The notes below the pieces were generated by a model, which worked only from the letters and a program-made list of their open reading frames with translations, did not search any database and was not told where the DNA came from. This document shows, one piece after another, positions 55,540 through 64,000 of a stretch of 64,000 nucleotides of DNA. A program made the translations under genes and the position numbers. Position 1 is the stretch's first letter. Each line of letters opens with the position of its first letter. The stretch is from an uncultured bacterium (lineage in GTDB: Bacteria; Myxococcota_A; Polyangia; Polyangiales; Houyiibacteriaceae), in NCBI GenBank assembly GCA_938024995.1, contig CALJDU010000015.1, positions 62,001 through 126,000 on the forward strand, in the 5' to 3' direction.

Positions 55540-57729
55540 GTGCATCCTGCTCGACCCTACGCGCCTCTCGCGCCTTGCCCGGCCTGTGGCCGACCCGTGG
55601 ATCCGATCCGCGCGCCGGTCGTGGTGGCGATGTCGGATGGACTTCGCAACTTGTGCAGCGCGGCGTGTCGCGTGCGCTTCGTGGCGGGCGAGCGGGAACA
55701 CGATCGCGCACGTCGCGATGGTGAGGGACGACGTTCGATCACCCAGCGGATTGAGCAGGCGACCCGACCCCGTATCAAGAGCGGGACGACGGGACAGCTG
55801 CCAGCGATTCCGAGTGACCCCGTGCCCGTTCCCTTTCCGTGGCCGAGCTTCGCGGCGGCTTGTGGTGCGGTGCTCCTCGCGGCGCTTCCGGGTCCTCTCG
55901 CCCTCGGTGTCGCTGCGGCGGTCACCTGTCTCGCCGTTACGGTGTTGGCGCTCCGGAACACCCAGATCGTCCGTGTCGATGTCGGGCTTCTCGCGTGGGT
56001 GGCCGCACCGATCGGAGTTGCTCTCGCGACCATCGCCGCGACGCTTGAGCGCGTCGCGGATCCGACCGACCAGAGCGGGATGGTCGGCGCCGCGATCGCG
56101 GCCGCGGCGATCGTGACGCGCGGATGGCTAGATGGCCGCGCCCGGGAACCGGTGCGGCGCGCGATTCATGATCTGCAGCGCACGCTCCCGCTTGAGGTCC
56201 GGGTCCCGGTGAGTGACGTGCCGACCGAGGAGGTCTACGAGAAGGTCCCGGCCGTCAAAGTGCGCGCTGGCCAAGAGGTCATGGCGCTGGAGAACGAGGT
56301 GGTCGCGATCGATGGCGTCGTGCTTCGCGGAGAGGCCCTCGTCGTCCTCCACCCGAGCGCGCGGACGGCGGTGCGCCGAAAAGCCGGGCAACCTGTGATC
56401 GCGGGCGCGCGTGTCCTTGAAGGCGCCATTCGCCTGCTCTCGACGCGAGTCGGGAAAGACCGCGCGTTGGTTCGACCCGAGCGCTTTGGTCGCGGAAGCG
56501 GGCAGGGCGCCGCGCGTATCGCGAAGCTCGCGGAGCAGACGACGCGTTGGGGCGGGCTCGCGGCGGTCGCGGGCGCGGTGGGCGGCCTCGCGCTCACCGG
56601 AAATCCAGGTCTCGCGGGCCAGTTGACGGCGGCGGCCGCGGTGTTGGTCGCGGTCCCGCTCTTGGCCGCGCGACGGTCCGCGGACGGTCCGCTTGTCGCG
56701 GGTGCAGCCTCCGCGGCGGAGCGCGGCATCATCTTCCACGACGCCAGGACGCTGGAGGACGCAGGTCGCGTGGCGGTGACGGTGTTGAACGCGCGCGGCA
56801 CGGTGACGGAAGGCGCGCTCGAGGTGATCGAGGTGCAGCCGATCGGAGAAGTGGAGCTACCTGACCTCGTGGGCTGGATCGCGGGAGCCGAGCGCGCCGC
56901 GCCGACGCATCCGATCGCGGCCGCGGTCAACCGCTTCGCCCGTTCACGCGGGTTCCCCATTCATGATGTTCGCCGCACCGCGCTCCACGCGGGGCGCGGG
57001 GTCACCGGAGCGACCTCGGACGGCAAAGCGTTGGTCGTCGGCAATCGTCAGCTCTTGCTGGACGAGGGCGTCAGCGTCGCGGTCGCGGAGTCGTTGGCGT
57101 CTCGCGCTGAGGAGCGAGGCCACACCGCGCTCTTCGCCTCCGTCGGGGGACGGGTCGCAGGCGTCGTCTCGCTTCAGGACACAGTCAAGAACGGCGCGCG
57201 AGCCGCGGTGCAGCGCATCTTCGATCTCGGTGTGGATGTGGTGTTGGTCTCCGGTGACCACCGCGCGACGGTCTCGTCGCTCGCGCGCGCGCTCGATGTC
57301 GGCAACGTGAAGTCAGACCTCGTGCCGAGCGAACGCGGTGACGAGGTCCGGAGCCTCAAGGCCTCGGGTGGACTGGTCGCGTCCGTCGGCCACGCGGACA
57401 TTGATCAAGACGCGCTCAACGCGGCCGATGTCGCGATTCAGATGGGCGCGGCCGGGGTCGCGTCCGGAGAGGGGTCGATCGCGCTCGCGACCGAGGATGT
57501 TCGGGACGCCTCTGCGGCGCTCTTTATCGCTCGGGCCGCGCGACGGGCCGCGACACGTAACGTCTTCGCGTCGGTTGGGGTGGGCGGGGTACTCGTCGCG
57601 GCCGCCGCGTTTGGATGGCTCCCGGTCGCGGCGGCAGCGATCTCAGCGCTCGCGTTGGACGCGTTCACGCTGCCCGCGGGTCAGCGCCTGCTGCGTCGGG
57701 TGAAGCTCCGCGTTCCCGCTCGTGCGTAA
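55540..57729 (+). CDS. Catalytically dead P1B-type ATPase homologue with N-terminal zinc/TRASH-like motif
   Basis: 729 residues, GTG start. The N-terminal CPACG...CSAAC set (residues 13-43) resembles a TRASH/YHS metal-binding zinc knuckle. Then come two pairs of TM helices (104-190), an actuator-like domain (230-310, AIDGVVLRGEAL), two more spans, and a P/N-domain region. Each catalytic motif is altered: the TGE loop is lost, the CPC of TM6 is absent, the phospho-acceptor DKTGT is NARGT with Asn417, and GDGxND is GHADID. The HP motif (457-458), SGD and overall order remain. It cannot form the phospho-enzyme, so it probably acts as a metal sensor, scaffold or regulatory subunit. Confidence 0.82.
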   Translation: MHPARPYAPLAPCPACGRPVDPIRAPVVVAMSDGLRNLCSAACRVRFVAGEREHDRARRDGEGRRSITQRIEQATRPRIKSGTTGQLPAIPSDPVPVPFPWPSFAAACGAVLLAALPGPLALGVAAAVTCLAVTVLALRNTQIVRVDVGLLAWVAAPIGVALATIAATLERVADPTDQSGMVGAAIAAAAIVTRGWLDGRAREPVRRAIHDLQRTLPLEVRVPVSDVPTEEVYEKVPAVKVRAGQEVMALENEVVAIDGVVLRGEALVVLHPSARTAVRRKAGQPVIAGARVLEGAIRLLSTRVGKDRALVRPERFGRGSGQGAARIAKLAEQTTRWGGLAAVAGAVGGLALTGNPGLAGQLTAAAAVLVAVPLLAARRSADGPLVAGAASAAERGIIFHDARTLEDAGRVAVTVLNARGTVTEGALEVIEVQPIGEVELPDLVGWIAGAERAAPTHPIAAAVNRFARSRGFPIHDVRRTALHAGRGVTGATSDGKALVVGNRQLLLDEGVSVAVAESLASRAEERGHTALFASVGGRVAGVVSLQDTVKNGARAAVQRIFDLGVDVVLVSGDHRATVSSLARALDVGNVKSDLVPSERGDEVRSLKASGGLVASVGHADIDQDALNAADVAIQMGAAGVASGEGSIALATEDVRDASAALFIARAARRAATRNVFASVGVGGVLVAAAAFGWLPVAAAAISALALDAFTLPAGQRLLRRVKLRVPARA

Positions 57730-57752
57730 GCGCCGCTTGAATCGGCTCCCCT

Positions 57753-57771
57753 GATCCCAGAGCGCGGGATC
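57753..57771 (+). promoter_or_regulatory. Hairpin upstream of argH
   Basis: Perfect 6-base arms GATCCC (57753-57758) and GGGATC (57766-57771) around a seven-base loop, 20 bases before the argH ATG. It could terminate the upstream gene weakly or act in the argH leader; no T-run follows. Confidence 0.3.
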
Positions 57772-57791
57772 TCCGGTATACGTCTGCCGAC

Positions 57792-59234
57792 ATGACGGAC
57801 GAAAAGAAGGCCTGGGGTGGACGGTTCGCGGAAGAGCTCGACGGTGTCGCGCTTCGCTACAGCGCGTCGATCGATGTCGATCAGCGCCTCGCGCCGCAAG
57901 ATATCCGCGGTTCGATCGCGCACGTGACGATGCTCGCCGCGCGCGGCATCGTGAGCGAGGCCGACGCCGCCGCGATCGTGAGCGGGCTGGAGCAGATCGA
58001 CGGCGAGATCGCGCGCGGTGAGTTTACGTTTCGGGACGATCGAGAAGACGTCCACATGAACGTGGAGGCGACCCTCACCGACCGGATCGGCGCTGCGGGC
58101 GGCCGGCTCCACACCGGGCGCAGCCGCAACGACCAGGTCGCGACCGATATGCGGATCTTTACCCGTGACGCCTGTCGCGCGACCGCCGCGCGTGTGGATC
58201 GGTTCCTCGCGGTGCTCTGCGCGCGCGCCAGCCAAACGGTGGACGTGCTGCTCCCGGGCTACACCCACCTTCAACGCGCGCAACCGGTTCGGCTCGCGCA
58301 TCACATCCTCGCGTGGAGCGAGATGCTGGACCGTGATCGGGGCCGCTTGCTAGACGCCGCGACGCGCATGAACGAATCGCCGCTCGGCTGCGCTGCGCTC
58401 GCGGGGACGACGTTTCCGATCGACCGTGAGCAGACCGCGAGAGCGCTCGGGTTTGATCGCCCGATGCGGAACTCGCTCGACGCGGTCGGTGATCGCGACT
58501 TCCTGGTGGAGGCGGTGTCGGCGCTCGCGAACTGCGCGGTCCACCTCTCGCGCATCGCCGAAGAGCTCGTGCTCTGGTCCAGCCAAGAGTTCGGCTTTAT
58601 CGAGATGAGCGATCGCTACACGACCGGATCGTCAATCATGCCGCAGAAAAAGAACCCGGACATGGCGGAGCTCGCGCGCGGGAAGACCGGCCGCGTCGTC
58701 GGGGATCTCGTCACGCTCCTGGTGATGCTCAAGGGACTGCCGCTCGCGTACAACCGGGACCTGCAGGAAGACAAGCCACCCGTCTTCGACGCTTTCGACG
58801 CGGTCGACGACACGCTTGACGTGCTCGCCGGCGCGATCGCGAGCGCGACGTTCGGAGCGTCGCGTATGCGAGCCGCGCTGCGGGACGGCTTCTTGGACGC
58901 CACCGAGGTCGCGGACTACTTGGCCGCGCGCGACGTCCCGTTTCGCGAGGCCCACCACGTCGCCGGCGCGCTCGTGCGCAAGTGTGTAGAGGAGCGCCGC
59001 GTCCTGTCGGAGCTGACGCTCGCGGAGTTCCAAACTGCACACGCGGCGTTCGACGACGGCATCTTCGCGGCGCTCGACATGGAAGCCGCGGTGGAGCGCC
59101 GGGACCACGTCGGCGGGCCCGCGCGCGCGCGCGTGGAGGCCGCGATCAATGAGCTCACGGCGCGGCTCGCGAGGCGCGACATCGACGCACGCGCCGTCGC
59201 GGCAGACGTTGGCGTCGTCTTCGAGGAGGCGTGA
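57792..59234 (+). CDS. argH: Argininosuccinate lyase
   Basis: 480 residues, ATG start. Splits argininosuccinate to arginine and fumarate, the last step of arginine synthesis. Family motifs: WGGRFAEELD at the N-terminus, HTGRSRNDQVATDMR, the TxxQ-type stretch and the superfamily signature SSIMPQKKNPD with the catalytic Ser near residue 280. Length and order are standard. The stop overlaps the lysA start (TGATG), an operon pairing of arginine and lysine pathway genes. Confidence 0.97.
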   Translation: MTDEKKAWGGRFAEELDGVALRYSASIDVDQRLAPQDIRGSIAHVTMLAARGIVSEADAAAIVSGLEQIDGEIARGEFTFRDDREDVHMNVEATLTDRIGAAGGRLHTGRSRNDQVATDMRIFTRDACRATAARVDRFLAVLCARASQTVDVLLPGYTHLQRAQPVRLAHHILAWSEMLDRDRGRLLDAATRMNESPLGCAALAGTTFPIDREQTARALGFDRPMRNSLDAVGDRDFLVEAVSALANCAVHLSRIAEELVLWSSQEFGFIEMSDRYTTGSSIMPQKKNPDMAELARGKTGRVVGDLVTLLVMLKGLPLAYNRDLQEDKPPVFDAFDAVDDTLDVLAGAIASATFGASRMRAALRDGFLDATEVADYLAARDVPFREAHHVAGALVRKCVEERRVLSELTLAEFQTAHAAFDDGIFAALDMEAAVERRDHVGGPARARVEAAINELTARLARRDIDARAVAADVGVVFEEA

Positions 59235-60541
59235 TGCGCGCGGCCAGCGAAAACGATCCCCAAGAGGTCCCGCCATCGCGTTTTTTTCGACGCGAAACCG
59301 GCGCGCTCAGCGTTGAAGGCCACGCGCTCTCCGCGATCGCGGACGAGGTCGGCACGCCGACCTACGTGTACTCGCGCTCCGCGCTGACCGCGGCGTATGA
59401 AGAGGTCACCCAGGCGATGGGGACGTTGCCGCACCTCGTCGCGTACGCGATCAAGGCCAACGGCAACCTCGCGATTTTGCGTCACCTCGCGAGCCTCGGC
59501 TGCGGCGCCGACATCGTCTCCGCGGGCGAGCTCTGGCGGGCGACGCGAGCGGGGATCCCGCCGAGCAAGATCGTGTTCTCGGGAGTCGGCAAGCGGGACG
59601 AAGAGATCGAGGCCGCGCTCGAAGCCGACATCCGCGCGATTCACGTGGAGAGCGAGCCCGAGCTGGAACGGGTCGCGGAGATCGCGAAGCGTCGCGGGGC
59701 AGCGGCCCGGGTCGCGCTGCGGGTGAACCCGGACGTGGACGCGAAGACGCATCCCTACATCGCGACGGGTCTCCACGACACGAAGTTCGGCTTGGAGCTC
59801 CCGCGAGCGCGCGCGTTGCTGCCGCGCTTGCTCGGCTCTCCACACCTTCTGCTCGAAGGGGTCGCCTGTCACATTGGCTCGCAGCTCGAGACGACGGCTC
59901 CGCTGACGGAGGCGGTCGCGCTCTTATCGGACTTCGCGCGGGAGTGCGTGGAGGCGGGGGCTCCCTTGCGCTCGATCGACGTCGGCGGCGGCTGGCCCAT
60001 GGCGTACGGAAACGAGCACGCACCGTACCCAAGCCATCAAGCGTTCGGCGACGCGATTCGGAGCGGGCTTCAAAACGCGCCCGATGGACTCGAGGTGATC
60101 ACGGAGCCCGGTCGCGCGCTCGTCGGGGACGCTGGCGCGTTGCTCACCCGCGTCATCTACGTAAAGCGAGGCGGCGGTGAGCCCGCTCGACGGTTCGTGA
60201 TCGTCGACGCCGCGATGACCGAGCTCATTCGTCCGGCGCTCTACGAGGCCTATCACGCGGTGGACCTGGTGGAAGAGAGCGCCGCAGCGCGCGCTCCAGC
60301 CGACGTGGTCGGTCCCGTCTGCGAGAGCGGCGACTTCCTCGCGCTGGGGCGTCACCTCCCGGTTGACCTGACGCGCGGAGACTTACTGCTCATTCGCGGC
60401 GCTGGCGCCTACGGTCGCGAGATGGCCAGCGCCTACAACGCGCGACCGCCCGCGGCCGAGGTCCTCGCGGACGAAGAATCGTTCCGCGTGGTTCGGCGAC
60501 GGGCGAGCGTCGCGTCCTTGTCTCTCCTTGAAGAAGAGTAG
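59234..60541 (+). CDS. lysA: Diaminopimelate decarboxylase
   Basis: 435 residues from ATG 59234, which shares one base with the argH stop; a GTG one codon earlier is possible. PLP enzyme that decarboxylates meso-diaminopimelate to lysine. The PLP lysine is Lys74 in YAIKANGN, followed by CHIGSQLE, the glycine-rich DVGGGWP loop and CESGDFLA (substrate Cys/Glu). All are complete. It supplies both lysine and, upstream, competes with DAP for peptidoglycan. Convergent with the GTPase gene nine bases away. Confidence 0.97.
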   Translation: MRAASENDPQEVPPSRFFRRETGALSVEGHALSAIADEVGTPTYVYSRSALTAAYEEVTQAMGTLPHLVAYAIKANGNLAILRHLASLGCGADIVSAGELWRATRAGIPPSKIVFSGVGKRDEEIEAALEADIRAIHVESEPELERVAEIAKRRGAAARVALRVNPDVDAKTHPYIATGLHDTKFGLELPRARALLPRLLGSPHLLLEGVACHIGSQLETTAPLTEAVALLSDFARECVEAGAPLRSIDVGGGWPMAYGNEHAPYPSHQAFGDAIRSGLQNAPDGLEVITEPGRALVGDAGALLTRVIYVKRGGGEPARRFVIVDAAMTELIRPALYEAYHAVDLVEESAAARAPADVVGPVCESGDFLALGRHLPVDLTRGDLLLIRGAGAYGREMASAYNARPPAAEVLADEESFRVVRRRASVASLSLLEEE

Positions 60542-60549
60542 GCTGCCGA

Positions 60550-62316
60550 CTAAGCCTGCGCGGCTTCCGGTACGTCGTCTTTCCAGAGCCGCTCGCGGAG
60601 CGACTCGAGCCAGGTCTTCGCGCTCGCGAGCCGCACCAGCGACATCCCGGCGCCCGCTTCGAGCTCGTCCCGCGCTTCGGAGCCTTCGTCTCCGGCGTCA
60701 CGCGCCGCGCGGACGAGCTCCGCGATCGACCGCGTGACCTCTTCGTTGGCGGCGGTCACGAACTCGATCAGCTTCGCGCTGAACTCGTCGATACGAGCGT
60801 CGAACGCTTTGGACATCTCCTCGGCCGCTTGCTGGATGACCTTGGGGGCCTCCTCGAGCGCGCGCTCCTTGATCTGCTTGTCGGCGCGGCCTCGGAAGAC
60901 CAGCGCGAGCACCGGCGCGGCCAGGGCGAGCGCGCCGCCGACCATGACGTTGCTCAAGACCATGAGCGTCACGCCGAACGCGCCGACGGCGAACACGCCC
61001 ACGTCGTACGCGAAGGTGCTGACGGTCAGATCGAGATCGGTGCTGTCGTCTCCGAGGACCTCGGCGAGTCGAGCCGAGCGGGCCTTGGCGTCGTCGGTCA
61101 CGAACGCGATCGCTTCCTCGGCGATTTTCTCGAGGCGACGCGCGACCTTCTCGGCTTCCTCTTCTGCGAACTCCTTGAAGCGCGACTCGATGAATCCGGA
61201 GAAGTACTTCTTGATGTCGGCGGGGGTGCTGTTCTCGATCTCCGACGGGACCTGGCCCGAGAACTTCTTCGCGAAGGACTCGATGTCTGTGTGCACCACC
61301 GCTTTGACCGCGGCGACCGACTCACGGATGCGCGCTTGTCGCTCGGCGATGCGCTCGGCTGAGGACTCGAGGTCGGCCTCCAGCGAGGTGAGACGACGCT
61401 GCAGCTCGTCTTTCTCCATCGAGAGCGCGCGCTTCTGGATCTCGATCCCGGTGTGAAGCGTTTGGGTGGTGTTGAGCCCCGCCTTGATCGCGTTGTCGAG
61501 GAGGACGCGACCGCGCTCTTCTTGCAGGAAGGTCGTGAGCTCGCCCATGAAATCGTCGAGGCCGCTCTTTTCGCGCGGCCCATCGAGCGCGAGCTCGGCG
61601 CTGATCGCGTACACGCGTGGCTCGTTGACGAGCTTCGCGAGGTTGGTGGTCGCGTACGAGATCGCCTCTTCACGCTCGTCCTCGTCGAGGAGGTCCATCT
61701 TGTTGATGACGAAGAAGACCTTGTCGCGCGACCCTGAGACCAGCTTGCTCTCGATGAAGCTGCGCTCGCTCTCCTTGAGGATCTGTCCCGCGTCGAGCAG
61801 GAAGATGATGGCGTCGGAGCGCGGGATGTAGCCGTAGGTGATCTCCGCGCGCGCCTCGTTGAGGTCGTTGACGCCAGGCGTGTCGACCAAGATGAGACCT
61901 TCGGCGAGCAGCGGGGAGGGGTGGAAGACATCGATGTGCTGGACGTTGTCCGCGAGCGCGCGACCGTCGACCTCGTAGTCCTCGAGCGCCTCCATCGGCA
62001 CGTTGCTCGTCTCGCCGCCTTCGGTGAAGGCCTCCGCGCGCGGGGTGTCCGCGTGCTGGATACGGTGAATGACGGCGGTTGTCGGTGTCACGCCAGACGG
62101 GAGCACGCCGCCGCCCAGTAAGGCGTTTACGAACGTGGTTTTGCCGTGGTTGAACTCGCCGAGCACGACGAGATGAAAGCGCTCTTCCTTAAGTCGCTTG
62201 ATGCGGTCTTCGCGGAGCGTGCGCGCCAAGCTCTTCGCGCCCGAGTCTTCCGCGAGCGCCGCGACTTCACGCAGCGCCTCGAGCGCCTCCCCTTTAAGTT
62301 CTCCGTATTGGCTCAC
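60550..62316 (-). CDS. Dynamin-like GTPase
   Basis: 588 residues from GTG 62316, which overlaps the M48 stop (GTGA); the longer upstream frame shadows the M48 gene. G1 GEFNHGKTT (53-61), G3 DTPGVND (145-151) and G4 NKMD (205-208) are intact. A long helical middle with coiled-coil character follows, then a hydrophobic hairpin (about 455-500, VFAVGAFGVTLMVLS), which in bacterial dynamin-like proteins inserts into the membrane, and a further helical part. It should bind and remodel membranes in a GTP-dependent way. Coupling to an M48 protease suggests shared membrane stress function. Confidence 0.9.
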   Translation of the reverse strand: MSQYGELKGEALEALREVAALAEDSGAKSLARTLREDRIKRLKEERFHLVVLGEFNHGKTTFVNALLGGGVLPSGVTPTTAVIHRIQHADTPRAEAFTEGGETSNVPMEALEDYEVDGRALADNVQHIDVFHPSPLLAEGLILVDTPGVNDLNEARAEITYGYIPRSDAIIFLLDAGQILKESERSFIESKLVSGSRDKVFFVINKMDLLDEDEREEAISYATTNLAKLVNEPRVYAISAELALDGPREKSGLDDFMGELTTFLQEERGRVLLDNAIKAGLNTTQTLHTGIEIQKRALSMEKDELQRRLTSLEADLESSAERIAERQARIRESVAAVKAVVHTDIESFAKKFSGQVPSEIENSTPADIKKYFSGFIESRFKEFAEEEAEKVARRLEKIAEEAIAFVTDDAKARSARLAEVLGDDSTDLDLTVSTFAYDVGVFAVGAFGVTLMVLSNVMVGGALALAAPVLALVFRGRADKQIKERALEEAPKVIQQAAEEMSKAFDARIDEFSAKLIEFVTAANEEVTRSIAELVRAARDAGDEGSEARDELEAGAGMSLVRLASAKTWLESLRERLWKDDVPEAAQA

Positions 62317-63314
62317 TCTGCTCCTGCCTCGTCCTCGCCAGGCGTCGCCGGCGTGTTGTTGTCGGTCGCGTCGTTCGTGCTGTCGCCCTGCGCGCCGCGT
62401 TTTTGGAACCACCCCATCGAGCCTTTGCTCTTCGTTTGATCTTTGGGGTTGATGATCTTGATGATCTCGGTGGTCTGGCGATCGATCTCGTCCATGTCCG
62501 TGCCGCCCTCGAGACCGATCGCTTCCCGGTATACCGCGCTCTGGGCAAAGGTGCGCAGCGCCGAGATGCGCTTGGGCAAATATGGGTGTGACGCGAACAT
62601 TTCGCCGAAGCGTCCCACCCCTTTTCGGCCGTCCTCGAGCTGATCGAGGTAGCTGTCGATGTCGAGCTGATCGTAGAGGGAGGTGCTCCCGCAGGCCATC
62701 TTGAGAAACGTGCGGCTCGCGACGTCGAGATCCTTCGCGCAGAGGAGCCCTGCGCGATCGCAGGTGATCTCCGCGCGGCGGGCCCACGCCATCAGCGCGG
62801 CTTCCGCGGGCGGCATGATCCAGCGCAAGAAGATCGAGACGCTCGTCTTGAGTAAGCGGAGCGCGGTGCCGTAGACGACGTGCTTGTTCTGAATGTGCCC
62901 CGTCTCGTGTCCGATCACGAACTTGAGCTCTTCGTCTGTGAAGTCGTCGATCAGTCGCGAGTGGACCACGATGAACGAGTCGTCGTCCGTGCCGAAGGTG
63001 AAGGCGTTCATGAACGGGCTGTTCGCGACGTAGACCGTGGGGACTTCGACCCCGAGCGTTTCGGCGCACTCCTTCGCGATGTTGTAGATGCGCGGGAGCT
63101 GCTTCGGGCCGACGCGGATGGTCGTGCCGAGGTACTGGTTGCGCATCACGCTCTTGTAGCTCCGGACCACCGATGCGCAGGCGAGCTCAACTGGGCGGAC
63201 CCGCTTGAAGCCGCGCATCATCGCGAGGTCGGGGCCGTAGGCGTAACGGGCTTCGTCGACGCCGCCGACGACCCCGGACTCTTTCTGCGTGACGTATCGG
63301 CTGAAGCTGCTCAT
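62313..63314 (-). CDS. M48-family metallopeptidase
   Basis: 333 residues from ATG 63314; a TTG 18 codons earlier would add a hydrophobic stretch (FLGWSLLIAQLGL) and cannot be excluded. The zinc motif is HETGH (His136-Glu137-xx-His140), with the third ligand expected in RRAEITCDRAG. Catalytic-domain sequence around VYVANSPFMNAFTFG is typical of M48 (HtpX/Ste24-like). No clear multi-span region, so it differs from membrane-embedded HtpX. The C-terminus is an acidic Asn/Asp/Thr-rich tail. It overlaps and is translationally coupled to the downstream dynamin-like GTPase gene. Confidence 0.9.
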   Translation of the reverse strand: MSSFSRYVTQKESGVVGGVDEARYAYGPDLAMMRGFKRVRPVELACASVVRSYKSVMRNQYLGTTIRVGPKQLPRIYNIAKECAETLGVEVPTVYVANSPFMNAFTFGTDDDSFIVVHSRLIDDFTDEELKFVIGHETGHIQNKHVVYGTALRLLKTSVSIFLRWIMPPAEAALMAWARRAEITCDRAGLLCAKDLDVASRTFLKMACGSTSLYDQLDIDSYLDQLEDGRKGVGRFGEMFASHPYLPKRISALRTFAQSAVYREAIGLEGGTDMDEIDRQTTEIIKIINPKDQTKSKGSMGWFQKRGAQGDSTNDATDNNTPATPGEDEAGAE

Positions 63315-63404
63315 GGTGGAAACGGTAAGGCCGAGCTGGGCAATCAGCAACGACCACCCAAGGAACAACCGAACCGCTGGGTTCCTTCCATGACGGTTTA
63401 CGGA

Positions 63405-64000
63405 TTACTGACGGACAAACGCGCGGATCACTGGCAGGTCGAGCTTGTCTTCAGTAAGGCCGCCATGTGCGAGCGCGGCTAACGTCGCGCGCGACGCCGG
63501 GTGATCGCGATCGCTCAGCGCGCGCTCGACGAGGTACGCGCGGACCTCACCGTCGACCCTTCGGAGCGCGTCTTCGTCCGCGAGCGCGGAATCGAGCGCG
63601 CCGCGGGGAGGGCTCGCGCGGCGATACGTGCCCTCGTCCCGGTCTTTGTAGAGCCCGGGGAAGCGATGCAACTTGTTGTGCATCGCCAGATAGACACCCC
63701 GCGGCGCGAGCTGCACCGCGAGCAGAGCCTCGGTCAGGTTCTGCATCGAGTCCGTCGTCCGCATGACATACGGACGCATCGCGCCGGTGAACACGATCGG
63801 TCCCTTCGGCTCGCCGTGCGATACCAGTACCTCGTGACCGCTTCGAGTGACGCGATCGGTGCCGTGAACGACGACCACCCCGTCATGACGGTCGAGCGCG
63901 TCCACCGCCGCGTTCGCGATCGCGCAGTGGTCTGCGGGCGTCATGTCCAAGCTGTCCTTGTTCATCAACGCGATCCGCGAAAGCCGCACGCCCTCCAGAT
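63405..64000 (-). CDS. L-asparaginase-like protein (5' end outside window)
   Basis: The frame is open to the window edge (LEGVRLSRIALMNKDSLDM), so the N-terminal catalytic Thr region is missing; about 197 residues are seen. The second asparaginase motif is VVVVHGTDR, where most members read HGTDT, and VFTGAMRP supplies the conserved Gly-Ala-Met-Arg-Pro. The family hydrolyses L-asparagine to aspartate and ammonia. The C-terminal part is Arg/Ala-rich. Because motif 2 has Arg in place of the second Thr and the other motifs are off-window, activity is uncertain. Confidence 0.82.
   Translation of the reverse strand, partial: LEGVRLSRIALMNKDSLDMTPADHCAIANAAVDALDRHDGVVVVHGTDRVTRSGHEVLVSHGEPKGPIVFTGAMRPYVMRTTDSMQNLTEALLAVQLAPRGVYLAMHNKLHRFPGLYKDRDEGTYRRASPPRGALDSALADEDALRRVDGEVRAYLVERALSDRDHPASRATLAALAHGGLTEDKLDLPVIRAFVRQ

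Noticed and set aside
56788..56790. Asn417 in the P-type ATPase homologue as a sequencing error (AAC for GAC)
   Set aside because: A single error would not explain the simultaneous loss of TGE, CPC and GDGxND elsewhere in the same intact frame.

Overview
The window is high-GC, densely coded chromosomal DNA that looks like Myxococcota, most likely Polyangiales close to Sandaracinus-type bacteria. The assignment is an inference from content: two proteins end in MYXO-CTERM-like sorting tails, and there are several Cys-rich, Asp-rich thrombospondin type-3 (TSP3) surface proteins, a PEGA-domain Ser/Thr kinase, an FHA regulator, an IgGFc-binding-type lipoprotein and a sterol reductase. I see no rRNA, tRNA, CRISPR array, insertion sequence, phage gene or replication origin. 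No gene-free stretch exceeds about 300 bases.

Layout. 1-6.5 kb: the 3' part of leuS, a lipoprotein, a sulfotransferase coupled to an M50 protease, and a HAD phosphatase overlapping a secreted phosphodiester-glycosidase-like protein. 6.5-11.6 kb: a signalling block with an FHA/AAA+/HTH regulator, a divergently placed kinase, a membrane-anchored protein and a TPR protein. 11.6-15.6 kb: purD, tsaC, a DUF1015 protein and a response regulator. 15.6-21.7 kb: a soluble acyl-ACP desaturase with its own ACP, a MepA-type endopeptidase with an Arg-rich tail, lipoproteins and rluD. 22-27 kb: a tandem pair of large TSP3/vWA lipoproteins with mosaic sequence identity. 27-31.3 kb: a minus-strand lipid region (TetR, DUF2293, a CFA-type methyltransferase, a sterol reductase). 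31.4-36.9 kb: an IgGFc-binding-like lipoprotein, a tandem pair of CxxCxGxG zinc-motif proteins, a thioesterase-like and a SRPBCC protein.

37-42 kb: monomeric isocitrate dehydrogenase with a strong terminator, an unknown protein, and a divergent hchA/LysR pair. 42-46.4 kb: a coupled ABC-transporter operon and two coupled lipoproteins. 46.4-57.7 kb: an LRR protein, a 1377-residue TSP3/MYXO-CTERM surface protein, a YbjN-like protein, a DUF4126 membrane protein and a P1B-type ATPase homologue that has lost nearly all its catalytic motifs. 57.8-64 kb: argH-lysA, a dynamin-like GTPase coupled to an M48 metalloprotease, and an asparaginase-like gene running off the window.

Three themes recur: cell-surface display (lipoproteins, TSP3, MYXO-CTERM), lipid modification (desaturase/ACP, CFA-type methyltransferase, sterol reductase, thioesterase) and pseudo-enzyme evolution (the dead P-type ATPase and the AAA+ regulator lacking GAFTGA). 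Many neighbours share 1-4 base stop/start overlaps, indicating translationally coupled operons.
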